Assembly (NCBI RefSeq): GCF_014083985.1
Contig: NZ_CP046907.1
Location: 3,080,001 to 3,144,000, forward strand
Source: Streptomyces sp. SCUT-3
GTDB lineage: Bacteria; Actinomycetota; Actinomycetes; Streptomycetales; Streptomycetaceae
DNA: 64,000 bases
Direction: 5' to 3'
The position numbers and the translations under genes were made by a program. Position 1 is the stretch's first letter, and each line of letters starts with the position of its first letter. Positions 44,258-53,464 of the stretch are shown piece by piece. Below the pieces are notes generated by a model. It ran no database searches, was not told the DNA's origin, and saw nothing but the letters and a program-made list of their open reading frames with translations.

Positions 44258-44344
44258 GGTGTCTGAACCCCTCGCGTCGTCGCTCGTGTGGTTCCGGTAC
44301 TGGGAGCCCACCCGCAGAAGGCGGGGCGGGTGGCGGCTCGGGGC

Positions 44345-44566
44345 TCAGGTTGGGAAGTCTCCGCGTTTGACGGCGGTGACGAAGGTGGACCAGCTGTCGG
44401 TGGGGAAGACGAGGGCGGGGCCGTGGGGGTCCTTGGAGTCGCGGACGGGGACGCCGGACGGGTGGCCGTCCATGACCTCGACGCAACTGCCGCCGTCGTT
44501 GTTGCTGTGCGACGACTTGCGCCAGCCGCTCAGCACGGACGCGTCCCGGATGATGCGCTCAGTCAT
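44345..44566 (-). CDS. DUF397 protein (small partner of XRE regulator)
   Basis: 73 residues with the DUF397 pattern: LSGWRKSSHSNNDGGSCVEV, then VPVRDSKDPHGPALVF and FVTAVKRGDF. It overlaps the upstream regulator gene by 8 bp, so is coupled to it. In Streptomyces such pairs resemble the whiJ locus, where the small protein modulates the DNA-binding partner. Confidence 0.93.
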   Translation of the reverse strand: MTERIIRDASVLSGWRKSSHSNNDGGSCVEVMDGHPSGVPVRDSKDPHGPALVFPTDSWSTFVTAVKRGDFPT

Positions 44567-45353
44567 GGTGTCCGTGCTCCTCCGCCGCCGCCCTCATGAG
44601 GGCAAGAGAGTCCTTCAGTGGCAGTGCGTCGCCCAGGGCCAGATCGTATGCGCCGCGAAGTCGCTCGACCAGGGTGGGGGAATCGTGGACCTTGCCCATC
44701 AGGGCGGCTTCACTGTATGCGGCCGGGGGTTGGTCCTCGAACCACATCAGCGTCACCATGCCGTTGAGAAGAGGGTGTGCGCCCAGCCCGAACGGCAGGA
44801 CGTGGATGCGCACGCGTTCGCTCTCCGCCAGGCGGACCATGTGCATGATCTGTTCCGCCATGATCTCCGGCCCGCCGATCGGGCGGCGCAGCACCGCCTC
44901 GTCCAGCAGCGCCCACACTACGGGCGTCACCGGGTTGTTGAGGATCTTCGCGCGCTCGAGCCGTGTGACGACAAGTCTGTCGCACTCGTCGTCACTCCTG
45001 GGCGGGAAACCGGAGCGCATGACCGTACGTGCGTACCTTTCCGTCTGCATGATCCCCGGGACGAACGAGTACGCGAACTCTCGGATCATCGTGGCTTGTA
45101 GTTCGAGCTGGCGTGCTGCTTCGAAGTAGTCGGAAACCGCCGCGTCCTCCTGCGGGAGGAAGCTGCTCAGGACGTCTCCGGTGTTCAGGGCCGTGTCCAG
45201 GCGGCGGGCGTCCTCGCGGGAGGGGATGCGGCGGCCCGCTTCGATGTGCGAGATGTGCGAGCGGGTCATGAACGCCGCGTCGGCCAGTTCCTGCTGTGTC
45301 AGGCCGGCGGCCTCGCGCCGTGCCTTCAGCCAGTCCCCGTAGGTGTTGCTCAT
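44559..45353 (-). CDS. XRE-family regulator with DUF5753 domain (WhiJ-like)
   Basis: 264 residues from the ATG at 45353 (GGAG upstream). N-terminal helix-turn-helix LTQQELADAAFMTRSHISHI; C-terminal DUF5753 from about residue 85 (YEAARQLELQATMIREF-like start, then VPGIMQTERYARTVM). It is coupled to the DUF397 gene and divergent from the small gene at 45431, the usual three-gene arrangement of this regulator family. Confidence 0.93.
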   Translation of the reverse strand: MSNTYGDWLKARREAAGLTQQELADAAFMTRSHISHIEAGRRIPSREDARRLDTALNTGDVLSSFLPQEDAAVSDYFEAARQLELQATMIREFAYSFVPGIMQTERYARTVMRSGFPPRSDDECDRLVVTRLERAKILNNPVTPVVWALLDEAVLRRPIGGPEIMAEQIMHMVRLAESERVRIHVLPFGLGAHPLLNGMVTLMWFEDQPPAAYSEAALMGKVHDSPTLVERLRGAYDLALGDALPLKDSLALMRAAAEEHGHHD

Positions 45354-45430
45354 CGCCAACTCCGATGTGACAGGGGGGTTGTAGCCCGTCACCCCCTGGC
45401 GAGCCTAGCCCGGGTCGTCTCACTGTGTGA

Positions 45431-45943
45431 GTGGATCACTACACAGAGGTCGCGCCGGTGGGCGTCTGCTCGTCGTTGTCGGCGGGGCGGGCGGACGCCG
45501 GTGGGCAACACGACGGAGTTACGGGAGTCGAGGACGTGCTGTACTGCAACACCCCTGGTGGACCGGCGGGCAGGGGGCGGCTGCTTCCGTGGTCCACCCC
45601 GGAGGGAAACCCCTGCTACGTGCTCGGTGACGGGAGTGGGTACGTCTCCCGGGTGGCGGACGAGGTCGAGCGGGCGCAGTTGGAGGAGGCGGCCGAGCTG
45701 CTCGACCGTGCGGCAGGGCTGTTCGACGGCCGGCGGATCGCCCCCGTGCGGCTCCGCCTCCTCGCCGTCCGCATGGCCGAGGCGCTGCGTGACGTGCACC
45801 GGATCGCGGTGAGCCGGGGCGCCCGCCTTCCTCCGCCGGCCTACGAGGCCGACGGGGAGGTCGACGGGGAGGTCGACGGAGAGGGCGACAGGGAGGGCGA
45901 CAGGGAGGGCGGTGGGGGCGTTGCGCCCGTGGCGGGGGCCTGA
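45431..45943 (+). CDS. Small cytosolic protein divergent from the XRE regulator
   Basis: Up to 170 residues. The conserved part is RLLPWSTPEGNPCYVLGDGS, then YVSRVADEVERAQLEEAAEL, which recurs in Streptomyces genes beside XRE/DUF397 pairs. The last 40 residues are an acidic repeat (DGEVDGEVDGEGDREGDREG) encoded by a GGGAGGTCGAC-like array. The start is uncertain: the GTG at 45431 overlaps an imperfect palindrome (GTGTGAGTG / CACTACAC), and a later GTG near 45536 is closer to the conserved part. Function unknown. Confidence 0.65.
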   Translation: MDHYTEVAPVGVCSSLSAGRADAGGQHDGVTGVEDVLYCNTPGGPAGRGRLLPWSTPEGNPCYVLGDGSGYVSRVADEVERAQLEEAAELLDRAAGLFDGRRIAPVRLRLLAVRMAEALRDVHRIAVSRGARLPPPAYEADGEVDGEVDGEGDREGDREGGGGVAPVAGA

Positions 45944-46013
45944 ACGGGCCGGGCCGGCCGGGACGAGGGGGTCTCGTCCCGGCCGGCCCGGTCGGGGGTT
46001 GGGTGTCCGGCTG

Positions 46014-49000
46014 TCAGTAGAGGCCCTTGTAGCCGCCCCAGCCGGTGGCGATCTTGGTGCGGGAGCCGAAGGAGCCCTTGCCGTTGCCGTTGTTGCGGTA
46101 GAGGTTTCCGGAGGTGTCGCGGGCGACGATGTCGGACTTGCCGTCGCCGGTGATGTCGCCGACGCCGACGATGACGTTGTAGGTGGAGCCCCAGTCGTTG
46201 AAGACCTTCACGCGGGAGGCGAACTGGCCGGTGGCGGTGCCGTCGTAGCGCCACAGTTCGTTGGACTTGTCCTGGGCGATCAGGTCGCCGTGGCCGTCGC
46301 CGTTGAGGTCGCCGACGCCGACGATCTTCTTGTAGCCGGTCCAGGCGGAGCGGATCTTCGTGCGGGAGGACAGCTTGCCGGTGCTGGTGGCCTTGTACAG
46401 GTAGATGTCGCCGGTGGATGCCTGGCGGGCGATCAGGTCGGCGCGGCCGTCGCCGCTGATGTCGCCGGGGGAGGTGAGCACGTTGTACTGGCCCCAGCCG
46501 GTGCCCAGCGAGGTGTAGGCGGTGGAGGTGGTCACGGCCTTGCCGCAGGCGGGCTTGTAGGCGCGCAGTTCGCCGCTGCCCGTGCGTACCAGCACGTCGT
46601 TGCACCGGTCGCCGTTGAGGTCGCCGAAGGGCACGGCGGCGGTGGCGGTGGACCAGCCGGAGGCGGAGACCTTGCCGGAGAAGGTGCCCGTCCCGGTGCT
46701 CTGCTGGAAGGTCAGGTAGCCGGAGGTGCTGTGGGTGAGCAGGTCGCCGAAGCCGTCCGACCCGGCGTGGTCGCGCCGCACCGCGGCGGCGCCGGTGACC
46801 TTCACCGTCCCGGTCTTCGTCAGGGCTGCGCCCTGCCCGTCGGCCGGGGTGGCGGTCAGCGTCCAGGTGTAGGTGCCGTTGGGGGCGAGCTTGCCGGAGG
46901 CGTCCTTGCCGTCCCAGGAGGGTGCGACCGCGCCGCGCACCTGGCCGCCGGTCAGGGTGCGCACCGTCGAGCCGGTCGGCTTGTGCTTGATCGCGAGCTT
47001 CCAGGAGGCGGCGGGCCTGGACAGCCACCACTTCGGCTTCCACGGCGCCGCGCCGCCCTTGACGTTCGCCGACGCGGCGACGACGGCGTCCGTCTGCGCG
47101 AGCGGCGAGGCGGGGACACCGCTGGGCACGAGGTGGATGTCGTTCTTGCCGTCGGTGTGGGCGATCAGGCCGGTGTACGGGTCGACGGTCCACGGGTTCG
47201 AGGCCGAGGACCCTTCCAGGATGCGCGACACGGCCGTTTCGCCGCGCACGTCGTTCACCCGGAGCTTTCCGTCGTCGGTGGTCACGACGAAGCCGTCGCC
47301 GAGCTTCGCGGGACTGTAGGTGCCGGTCCCGCTCTTCAGGGTGAGCTTCGTCCTCGTGGTGGTGTTGTAGACGCCCTGGCTGTCAGTGGAGCCCACGCAG
47401 GACCACAGCAGCCACTCCTGGACGGCCTGGAAGTCCTCCAGGAGGCAGCCGCGGCCGAACCACACGCCCTCGCCGCGCTCACCGGTGCGCAGGTCGATCG
47501 GGACGACGCCGTTGTTGCCGTCCCCGACCCACAGGGTGGTGCCCCACAGGGCCGCGGCACCCTCCGGCACCGTCAGCACGGTCTTGCCGCTGTCGAGGTC
47601 GACGACCGCGGTCTCCCCGCCCGAGGTGCCGTCCCAGTGGGTGGTCATGGCGACGAAGCGGCCCGCGGCGTCCCGCACCAGGTCGTACTTCCGCGACGCG
47701 TCGACCGGCGTGCCGGGCAGGGAACCGCCCGGTGCGACGACCTGGGGCTGGGGGTACGCGCCCTCGTCCCGCTGCCGGCCCCAGAAGACCGTCCGGCCGT
47801 CCCCGGTGTCCGTCATCCACAGACAGTTCTGCCAGCTGCATCCCTCGTAGTCGGCGGGGACGGGGCCGCGGTCGGTGCGCGACCCGAAGGAGAGGGCGCC
47901 GGTGACGTCGACCGTCCGGCTGTACAGGCCCGTCTGCTTGCGCGACTGGTCGGTCTCCATCGTGGTCAGCCGGCCCTGCGTCAGGCTCAGGGCCTTCAGT
48001 GTGTTGGGCAGGACGACGGCCTCGGACTCGGCGACCCGCCGACCGGTGACGGTGCCGTCCGGGCCGGCCTCCAGCAGGTTCACCCCCCAGTCGGAGGGGT
48101 CGGGGCCGCCGGCCACCAGGAGTCCGCCGTCGGCCGTGGGGATGGCGCGGCTGTTCAGCGCCCTGGCCACGAGGGTGCCCCGCGCCGAGCCGTCGAGGCC
48201 GATGCCCTCGACGCGCCAGACGGGGAGGAAACCGTCCATGGGGCCCAGCGACGGGTCGTGGCGGGTCGCGATCACGGTGTCGCCGACCATGCCCATGAGC
48301 CGCCCGTTGCTGTTCGGCAGCGGCACGGTGCGGGGAGCGGCGGTCAGGTCCTGCCGGGAGTACACGAAGACCGTGGAGTCCTCCCACGACAGCAGGTGCG
48401 TGGAGGTGAGGACCACGCGCGAGTCGCCGTAGGCCGTGTTGCGGGGGAGGGGGACCAGCCGGCTCTCGTCGGTGTCGAGCCAGCCGGTCTTCACCTGGCC
48501 GTCGACCCGGTACTGCACCAGCATGCCGTGGGCGTCGCCCACGGGGGCGGTGGCCGGGAAGATCGCGGTGATGCCGGCGGGGACGTCGGCCACGGTGCGA
48601 CGCTGCACCGTGCCGTCCCGGAGGTCGGACAGGTGCCACGTCGCGCCCCCCGTCGGGGTGCCGTCCGACGACGTGGTCGTCACGACGGTGCTGCCGAGCG
48701 TGGCCAGGTAGGAGTGGCCGCCGGGGACCGGGACGGTGCCGGTCTCCCCGGTCGCCATGTTCCGCAGCGTCACCGTGCCGGCAGAGAAGTTGTGCTGGGC
48801 TACGACGTCCGAGTCGGCACCGTAGGCCAGCTCGCCCTGCGATCCGGAGGGGGAGGCGTTGACCACCGTGTCCTGGCCCGTGTAGGAGGTCCACACCTCG
48901 CCGCGGTCCGGCTCGTGGCGCAGGAACCCCGAGGAGCCCGACTTCAGGACGTGCGTCCTGGGCACCAGGGACGTGGCACCCGGGACGACGGCCTCCGCGG

Positions 49001-49103
49001 CCGTCTCGCCGTGGGCGAGGGGCGACAGCGGGCCGAGGCCCAGTGCCAGCGCGAAAGATGCGGCGGCGGCGATGCCACCGCGTACGAGCGCGCGTTTGGT
49101 CAC
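46014..49103 (-). CDS. Secreted FG-GAP/VCBS repeat protein with FlgD-like domain
   Basis: 1029 residues from the GTG at 49103 (GGGAGG 6 nt upstream). Signal peptide: VTKRALVRGGIAAAASFALA, then a hydrophobic Leu/Gly run ending AHGETAAEA. Residues about 40-690 form a beta-propeller-like region with many short repeats. Residues about 700-768 are a FlgD-like Ig domain (LAPNGTYTWTLTATPADG). The C-terminal 260 residues hold four FG-GAP/VCBS repeats with Ca-binding loops (DLNGDRCNDVLVR, DISGDGRADLIAR, DLNGDGHGDLIAQ, DITGDGKSDIVAR). No membrane or cell-wall anchor, so probably released. The role may be binding of a polymer or host/cell-surface partner; unknown. Confidence 0.9.
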   Translation of the reverse strand: MTKRALVRGGIAAAASFALALGLGPLSPLAHGETAAEAVVPGATSLVPRTHVLKSGSSGFLRHEPDRGEVWTSYTGQDTVVNASPSGSQGELAYGADSDVVAQHNFSAGTVTLRNMATGETGTVPVPGGHSYLATLGSTVVTTTSSDGTPTGGATWHLSDLRDGTVQRRTVADVPAGITAIFPATAPVGDAHGMLVQYRVDGQVKTGWLDTDESRLVPLPRNTAYGDSRVVLTSTHLLSWEDSTVFVYSRQDLTAAPRTVPLPNSNGRLMGMVGDTVIATRHDPSLGPMDGFLPVWRVEGIGLDGSARGTLVARALNSRAIPTADGGLLVAGGPDPSDWGVNLLEAGPDGTVTGRRVAESEAVVLPNTLKALSLTQGRLTTMETDQSRKQTGLYSRTVDVTGALSFGSRTDRGPVPADYEGCSWQNCLWMTDTGDGRTVFWGRQRDEGAYPQPQVVAPGGSLPGTPVDASRKYDLVRDAAGRFVAMTTHWDGTSGGETAVVDLDSGKTVLTVPEGAAALWGTTLWVGDGNNGVVPIDLRTGERGEGVWFGRGCLLEDFQAVQEWLLWSCVGSTDSQGVYNTTTRTKLTLKSGTGTYSPAKLGDGFVVTTDDGKLRVNDVRGETAVSRILEGSSASNPWTVDPYTGLIAHTDGKNDIHLVPSGVPASPLAQTDAVVAASANVKGGAAPWKPKWWLSRPAASWKLAIKHKPTGSTVRTLTGGQVRGAVAPSWDGKDASGKLAPNGTYTWTLTATPADGQGAALTKTGTVKVTGAAAVRRDHAGSDGFGDLLTHSTSGYLTFQQSTGTGTFSGKVSASGWSTATAAVPFGDLNGDRCNDVLVRTGSGELRAYKPACGKAVTTSTAYTSLGTGWGQYNVLTSPGDISGDGRADLIARQASTGDIYLYKATSTGKLSSRTKIRSAWTGYKKIVGVGDLNGDGHGDLIAQDKSNELWRYDGTATGQFASRVKVFNDWGSTYNVIVGVGDITGDGKSDIVARDTSGNLYRNNGNGKGSFGSRTKIATGWGGYKGLY

Positions 49104-49364
49104 GCGGATCCTCCCCGGAAGACAAAAAGAAGCACGGAGAGGGAGTACGACGCACCAAGTGCTGTACAGGTGGCGGCAGTCCGCCGCAAGAGGCCCCCCG
49201 GCCCTCCTCCCCCGCGCGAGTGGCCGGATCCTAGCACTCGTCCGCTGCCCGGAAGACTGCCCGGGCGGCGGTCCGGCGGATGGGCCGGGCGGCTGCCGGG
49301 CGGCGGCGCCCGCCGCCGTCCCGCGCGGGGCCCTCACGGTCGCGGACCGGGCCGGCGGGCCGCC

Positions 49365-49895
49365 TCAGACCGGGAACGCCAGCTGTCCCGCGCCCTGCTT
49401 CTCGAAGTCCAGCAGGCGCTGCTTGCGGTCCAGGCCGCCGCCGTAGCCGGTGAGGGCGCCGGTGGAGCCCACGACGCGGTGGCAGGGGATGACGATGCCG
49501 ATCGGGTTCCGGCCGTTGGCCAGGCCCACGGCGCGCGCGGCGCCGGGCCGGCCGAGGCGGGCGGCGAGCTCCCCGTAGGAGAGGGTCTGCCCGTACGGGA
49601 TCTCCAGCAGGGCGTCCCACACCGTGCGCTGGAAGGGGGTGCCCGCCGGGTCCAGCGGGAGGTCGAACGCGGTGCGCCGGCCGTCGAAGTACTCGCGCAG
49701 CTGCCGCACCGTCTCGCCGAACGGCTGCTCGTCGCCGTCACCGCGCTCGCCGAGGAGCTCCTGCGGCGGGCGGTGCCGCTGCTGCTCCATGTAGAGGCCG
49801 ACGAGCCGGCCGCCGGCGGCCACGAGCGTCAGCGGGCCGTACGGACTGTCCACAACGGTGTGGACGTGCTGCTGCGCCGGATCGCGGGTGATCAT
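49365..49895 (-). CDS. ogt: Methylated-DNA-protein-cysteine methyltransferase
   Basis: 176 residues. It repairs O6-methylguanine by irreversible transfer of the methyl group to its own Cys. The active site IVIPCHRVVGSTG and the helix-turn-helix region YGQTLSYGELAARLGRPGAAR with the Arg finger are intact. The N-terminal domain is short and lacks Ada Zn ligands. The ATG at 49895 has GAAAGGA upstream. The start is divergent from the monooxygenase-type gene, with 260 bp between the upstream regions. Confidence 0.95.
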   Translation of the reverse strand: MITRDPAQQHVHTVVDSPYGPLTLVAAGGRLVGLYMEQQRHRPPQELLGERGDGDEQPFGETVRQLREYFDGRRTAFDLPLDPAGTPFQRTVWDALLEIPYGQTLSYGELAARLGRPGAARAVGLANGRNPIGIVIPCHRVVGSTGALTGYGGGLDRKQRLLDFEKQGAGQLAFPV

Positions 49896-50155
49896 GGGTT
49901 TTTCCTTTCGCGCCGGGCGGGGAACGCTCGGTCAGCGGCCGGCGGTCGGACCGGGCCGGTGCGTGGGCACCGGCGCCGGTTCCACCGGACACAGTGCCAG
50001 TATCGGTGCAGACCGGCCCCGGGACCGGCGGGAATCGGACATCCATGCAGATGGCGCCGGTGGTGCCGGTAGCGCTGGTGGTGCAGGTTGCCGGGAAGGG
50101 CGCCGGGCGTCGGCGGCCGGGAAGGGCGACGGGCGGCCGGGGTTCCCGAAGAGGG

Positions 50156-50186
50156 TTGACCTCGACTTTGGTCGAGGTTGAAGCAT
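50156..50186 (+). promoter_or_regulatory. SoxR/MerR-like promoter with long spacer
   Basis: TTGACC at 50156-50161 serves as -35. The exact inverted repeat ACCTCGAC (50159-50166) / GTCGAGGT (50171-50178) fills a 19-bp spacer, and AAGCAT at 50181-50186 is a weak -10. The 18-bp core CCTCGAC-TTTG-GTCGAGG has the same geometry as SoxR boxes (CCTCAAG…CTTGAGG). A start about 7 bp after the -10 coincides with the ATG at 50194, so the message may be leaderless. Confidence 0.6.
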
Positions 50187-50193
50187 GGCGTGC

Positions 50194-50994
50194 ATGACCA
50201 GCGACCGGAATCTCCTGCCGTCCCCCTTGCCCGACATCACCCGACCCGACGCCGGCCACGTCCTGATCAGCCACTGGGACACGGCCGGCCCCGAGCAGCA
50301 GCGGGCCCTGATGGACGCCGTCATGGACGCCTGGGAGGAGCACCCGCTGCCCGGGGACTTCCTCTCCCGCAGCTGCTTCGCCGGCACCGACGGCCGCGGC
50401 GTCCTCAATTACGCCCAGTGGACGAGCGCCGAGGCGCACCGGGAGTTCGCCGCGGACCCGGCCAACGTCAGCTCCCTGGGCCGCCGCATCGGCGCGGCCA
50501 GGGACACCCTGGTCGAGAACTCCGCCGAGCCGGACGCCTACCGGCTGTACCGGAGCATGCTCCTCCCGGCGGACGGGCCCGGCGGGGCCGGCGGGGTGGA
50601 CGTGGCCGACGGGGTCCGCGGGGCCGGCGGCGGGCGCCCCGTGCCGGGCTGCATCGTCGTGGTCGCCTTCGACACCGACGGCCACGACTCGGCCCGCAGG
50701 TTCGTCGACACCCTGGTCGACCGCTTCTCCGGGGTCCAGCCGGAGGACGGGGGCATCTCATCCAACTTCCACATCCGTACGGACGGGGGCCGTGTCCTCA
50801 ACTACAGCGAGTGGACGGAGGAGAAGGCGCACCAGCAGGTCGTCGAGAGCCGGCTCCAGGAGGACGGGGAGGTGCTCCGGCTGATCCGGGCGGTTCCCGG
50901 GGTGCGGCCCCTCGGCTTCCGGCGCTACCTGCCCCACCGGGGCCTCGGCCGCCGGACCGCGGGGCGCCCGCCGTCGGGTGCGGGCGTCGGCTGA
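50194..50994 (+). CDS. Tandem antibiotic-biosynthesis-monooxygenase (ABM) domain protein
   Basis: 266 residues. Two ferredoxin-like ABM repeats are visible: residues about 15-125 (HVLISHWDTAGPEQQRALMD … GVLNYAQWTSAEAHREFAAD) and about 150-245 (CIVVVAFDTDGHDSARRFVD … RVLNYSEWTEEKAHQQVVES). They share the LNYxxWT motif and are joined by a Gly-rich linker. Such proteins are cofactor-free oxygenases or small-ligand binders and are known members of SoxR regulons in Streptomyces. The ATG at 50194 is preferred because of the promoter position; the ATG at 50185 would give three more residues. Confidence 0.82.
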   Translation: MTSDRNLLPSPLPDITRPDAGHVLISHWDTAGPEQQRALMDAVMDAWEEHPLPGDFLSRSCFAGTDGRGVLNYAQWTSAEAHREFAADPANVSSLGRRIGAARDTLVENSAEPDAYRLYRSMLLPADGPGGAGGVDVADGVRGAGGGRPVPGCIVVVAFDTDGHDSARRFVDTLVDRFSGVQPEDGGISSNFHIRTDGGRVLNYSEWTEEKAHQQVVESRLQEDGEVLRLIRAVPGVRPLGFRRYLPHRGLGRRTAGRPPSGAGVG

Positions 50995-51100
50995 CGCCGC
51001 GTCGGCCGCGCGGTGCTGATGCACCGTCCGTCCCCGTAGCATGCGGTGTCCGGGAAAGGATCACCGGACGCGCAAGCGCGTTGATGCAGGGGGACGGAGA

Positions 51101-52768
51101 GTGCCGCACGCACAGCTGGTCGACCGGGGCGAGATCGCCCGTCACCTGCGGGACCTGGCCGATCATCCCCTGCTGGCCGTCCGCCGCGACGAACTGCTCT
51201 CCCTGGCCGGGGACCTGGAGAACGGCACCGGCCTCGAGCAGTGGGCCGGACTGGACCTGCCGGCCGTCCTCGCGCGCCCGGAGAGCCTGACGGCCGCGCC
51301 CGGCGGTGAGGGGCGGGGCGGTACCGGCCCCGCGGGCGCGGAACGCCCCGGGGCCGGCGGGAGCGTCGGGAGCGAGGGGGACAGCGGGGACGGCCGCGGC
51401 GACGGAGGAGCGAGGGGCGACGGGGAGTCCCCCGACCCCGCCCCCGTTCCTGCCCCTGCCCCCGTCCCTGCCTCCGTCCCTGCCCCCGTCCCTGCCTCCG
51501 TCCCTGCCTCCGGTGCCGGAGCGGCGCCGGGGGTCCGCGGGAGGCTGTCCGGCCTCCTGCGGAGGCGTTCCGGCACGGGGGACGTGCTGGAGACCGTCCT
51601 GGGCGGCCTGGTGTTCGTCCCGCTGCTGGTCACCTGGTACGGGCTGTGGGACGCGGCCCGGGCGTACGGGGAACTGAGCGCGCAGGACCCGGAGCAGGCG
51701 GCGTCCCGTCCCTTCCTGCAGTTGTGGCAGTCCGGGTTCGACGGCCGGCTCTCCGCGGCGGGCCGCTTCGAGAACGTGGCGCTGACGGTGGTCGTGCTGG
51801 TCTCCCTCCTGCTGCTGATCGCCGGGTGGCACGCGCGGGTGCGGGTGCGCGAGGAGAGGGCCAGGGCCGCGCGGTACGCCGCGGACTGCGCCGAGCGCGA
51901 GCAGCTGCTCGGCCGGCTGGCGTCCGTGCTCACCCGGGCCCAGTTGGCCCTCGTCGAGCACCGGGGCGACGGGACGGGACGGTTCGTGCGCGAGCTGGAG
52001 CAGGCGGCGGGGCGGCTGGAGGAACTGGTCGACAGGGCGCTGCAGGGCACCGGCGAACTGGTCCGGGCCGCCGGTGCCGTCGGGCGGGCGACGGCGGCCG
52101 TGGACGGGGCGGCCCGTCGGCTGGAGGCCGGGGTCCCCCTGCTGGGGGAGGCCCTTGGCCGCATCGAGGAGACCGTGCGCGCGGGGCAGGAGCAGACCGT
52201 CCGCGTCGGCGCCGAGCACGCCGCGTCGGCGCGCGAGGTCGGGGACCGGATCGGGCGGGCGGCCGGCCTGGTCGAGGCCGCCGTCAGGGACCTGGCGGGC
52301 GTCCAGAAGGACGCGCTGGCCGCTTCCGGGGCGGCCGCCGACGCCGCGGACCGGGCCTCCCGGGCGCTGGTGGACAGCACCGCGCGCACCGGGCAGGCGG
52401 TGGACGGCATGCGGGAGGCCACCGAGCGGTGGGACGCGGCGGCCGCCCACTGGCAGGACGCCGCCGCCCGGCTCGACGCGGGCGTCCACGCCCTGGTGGG
52501 CGTCCTCCCCGCACCGCCCGCCGGGCGGCAGGAGGAAGAGGGGAAACCTGAGCCGGAGCCTGGGCCGGAACCGGTCCCGGGGCCGAACCCAAAGCCGGAC
52601 CCGGGGTCGAGCCCGGAGCCGAGCCCGGGGCCCGGACAGGAACACGGACAGGAGGCGGGGCGGGAACGGGAGGACTCCGGCGGCGCACCTCGGCCCCGGG
52701 CTCCCCGTCCCCGCGCGCCGCAGGACACGGCCCCGGCGGCCGGCCCGCAGGCCGGGGGCGGGCGGTGA
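51101..52768 (+). CDS. Membrane protein with two helices and long coiled coil (MotA/ZorA-like layout)
   Basis: 555 residues from the GTG at 51101. An N-terminal helical domain of about 65 residues (LVDRGEIARHLRDLADHPLL…) is followed by a Gly/Asp/Pro linker with repeated PVPAS units. Two membrane helices follow at about 161-185 (ETVLGGLVFVPLLVTWYGLW) and 222-243 (VALTVVVLVSLLLLIAGW), then about 220 residues of Ala/Arg/Glu heptads to residue 470, and a Pro/Glu-rich tail. The layout, membrane pair plus long cytoplasmic coiled coil followed by a MotB-like gene, resembles ZorA/MotA proteins, but only two of the usual four helices are seen. It is translationally coupled to the next gene (GTGA overlap). 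Confidence 0.8.
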   Translation: MPHAQLVDRGEIARHLRDLADHPLLAVRRDELLSLAGDLENGTGLEQWAGLDLPAVLARPESLTAAPGGEGRGGTGPAGAERPGAGGSVGSEGDSGDGRGDGGARGDGESPDPAPVPAPAPVPASVPAPVPASVPASGAGAAPGVRGRLSGLLRRRSGTGDVLETVLGGLVFVPLLVTWYGLWDAARAYGELSAQDPEQAASRPFLQLWQSGFDGRLSAAGRFENVALTVVVLVSLLLLIAGWHARVRVREERARAARYAADCAEREQLLGRLASVLTRAQLALVEHRGDGTGRFVRELEQAAGRLEELVDRALQGTGELVRAAGAVGRATAAVDGAARRLEAGVPLLGEALGRIEETVRAGQEQTVRVGAEHAASAREVGDRIGRAAGLVEAAVRDLAGVQKDALAASGAAADAADRASRALVDSTARTGQAVDGMREATERWDAAAAHWQDAAARLDAGVHALVGVLPAPPAGRQEEEGKPEPEPGPEPVPGPNPKPDPGSSPEPSPGPGQEHGQEAGREREDSGGAPRPRAPRPRAPQDTAPAAGPQAGGGR

Positions 52769-53340
52769 ACCGCCGCCCGCAGCCCCCTCCGCCGTACCGG
52801 GAGGCGGGCCGCGCCCGCCGGACCGCCCCCGCCGCCATGGCCGGCTGGCTCTTCGCGGACCTGATGCTCGTGCTGGCCCTGGTCTTCCTGGGGGACAGTC
52901 CGGCCCCGGCGACGGCGCAGCGGCAGCCGGCCGTCCCGTCCCCCTCGGCGGGGGAGCCGGGCGCAGGCCCCGGGGAGTCGCCGTCACCGGCGCCGCCGTC
53001 CTCGTCGTCCTCGGCGCCTTCGTCCTCGCCGTCGCCGGGTGACCACCGGTCGGTGGAGAATGCGCCCGTGAAGTTCCGCGTACGCGGTGACGACCGGGAC
53101 AAGCTGACCGCGCAGTTGGAGAAGGCCACCGGCGACTGGGCCGGGCGCCGGGCCGCTCTGGTGCTCACCTTCGGCGGCGGCCCCGGCGGAACGGAGTACG
53201 CGAGGCGGGTCAACTCCCTGCTGCCCCGCGCACGCCCGGAGATGTTCACCCGGAACACCACGGCGGAGGACTTCCACGACCTGGGCGAGCCGACGTCCAC
53301 CGCCGAACTGTGGCTGTACTTCTACACCTCGCCGCGCTGA
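52765..53340 (+). CDS. MotB-like single-pass membrane protein with membrane Asp
   Basis: 191 residues. One membrane helix near the N-terminus, AGWLFADLMLVLALVFLG, has an Asp (residue 32) at the position of the proton-binding Asp of MotB/ZorB. A Pro/Ser linker (about residues 45-85) follows. The outer domain (about 90-191) has AALVLTFGGGPGGTEYARRV followed by NSLLPRARPEMF, reminiscent of a shortened OmpA-like peptidoglycan-binding fold. Together with the preceding gene it looks like a stator pair. GTG start overlapping the previous stop. Confidence 0.8.
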   Translation: MNRRPQPPPPYREAGRARRTAPAAMAGWLFADLMLVLALVFLGDSPAPATAQRQPAVPSPSAGEPGAGPGESPSPAPPSSSSSAPSSSPSPGDHRSVENAPVKFRVRGDDRDKLTAQLEKATGDWAGRRAALVLTFGGGPGGTEYARRVNSLLPRARPEMFTRNTTAEDFHDLGEPTSTAELWLYFYTSPR

Positions 53341-53464
53341 CCGGGGTCCGGCGGACGGACCGCCGGGCGGGGCGCGGCCCGCGGACCTGCCCGCGGCACA
53401 CGGCACGGCATCGCGCACGGCACCCACGGCATCGCACGGCACGGCACGGGAAGGGCACAGGGCT

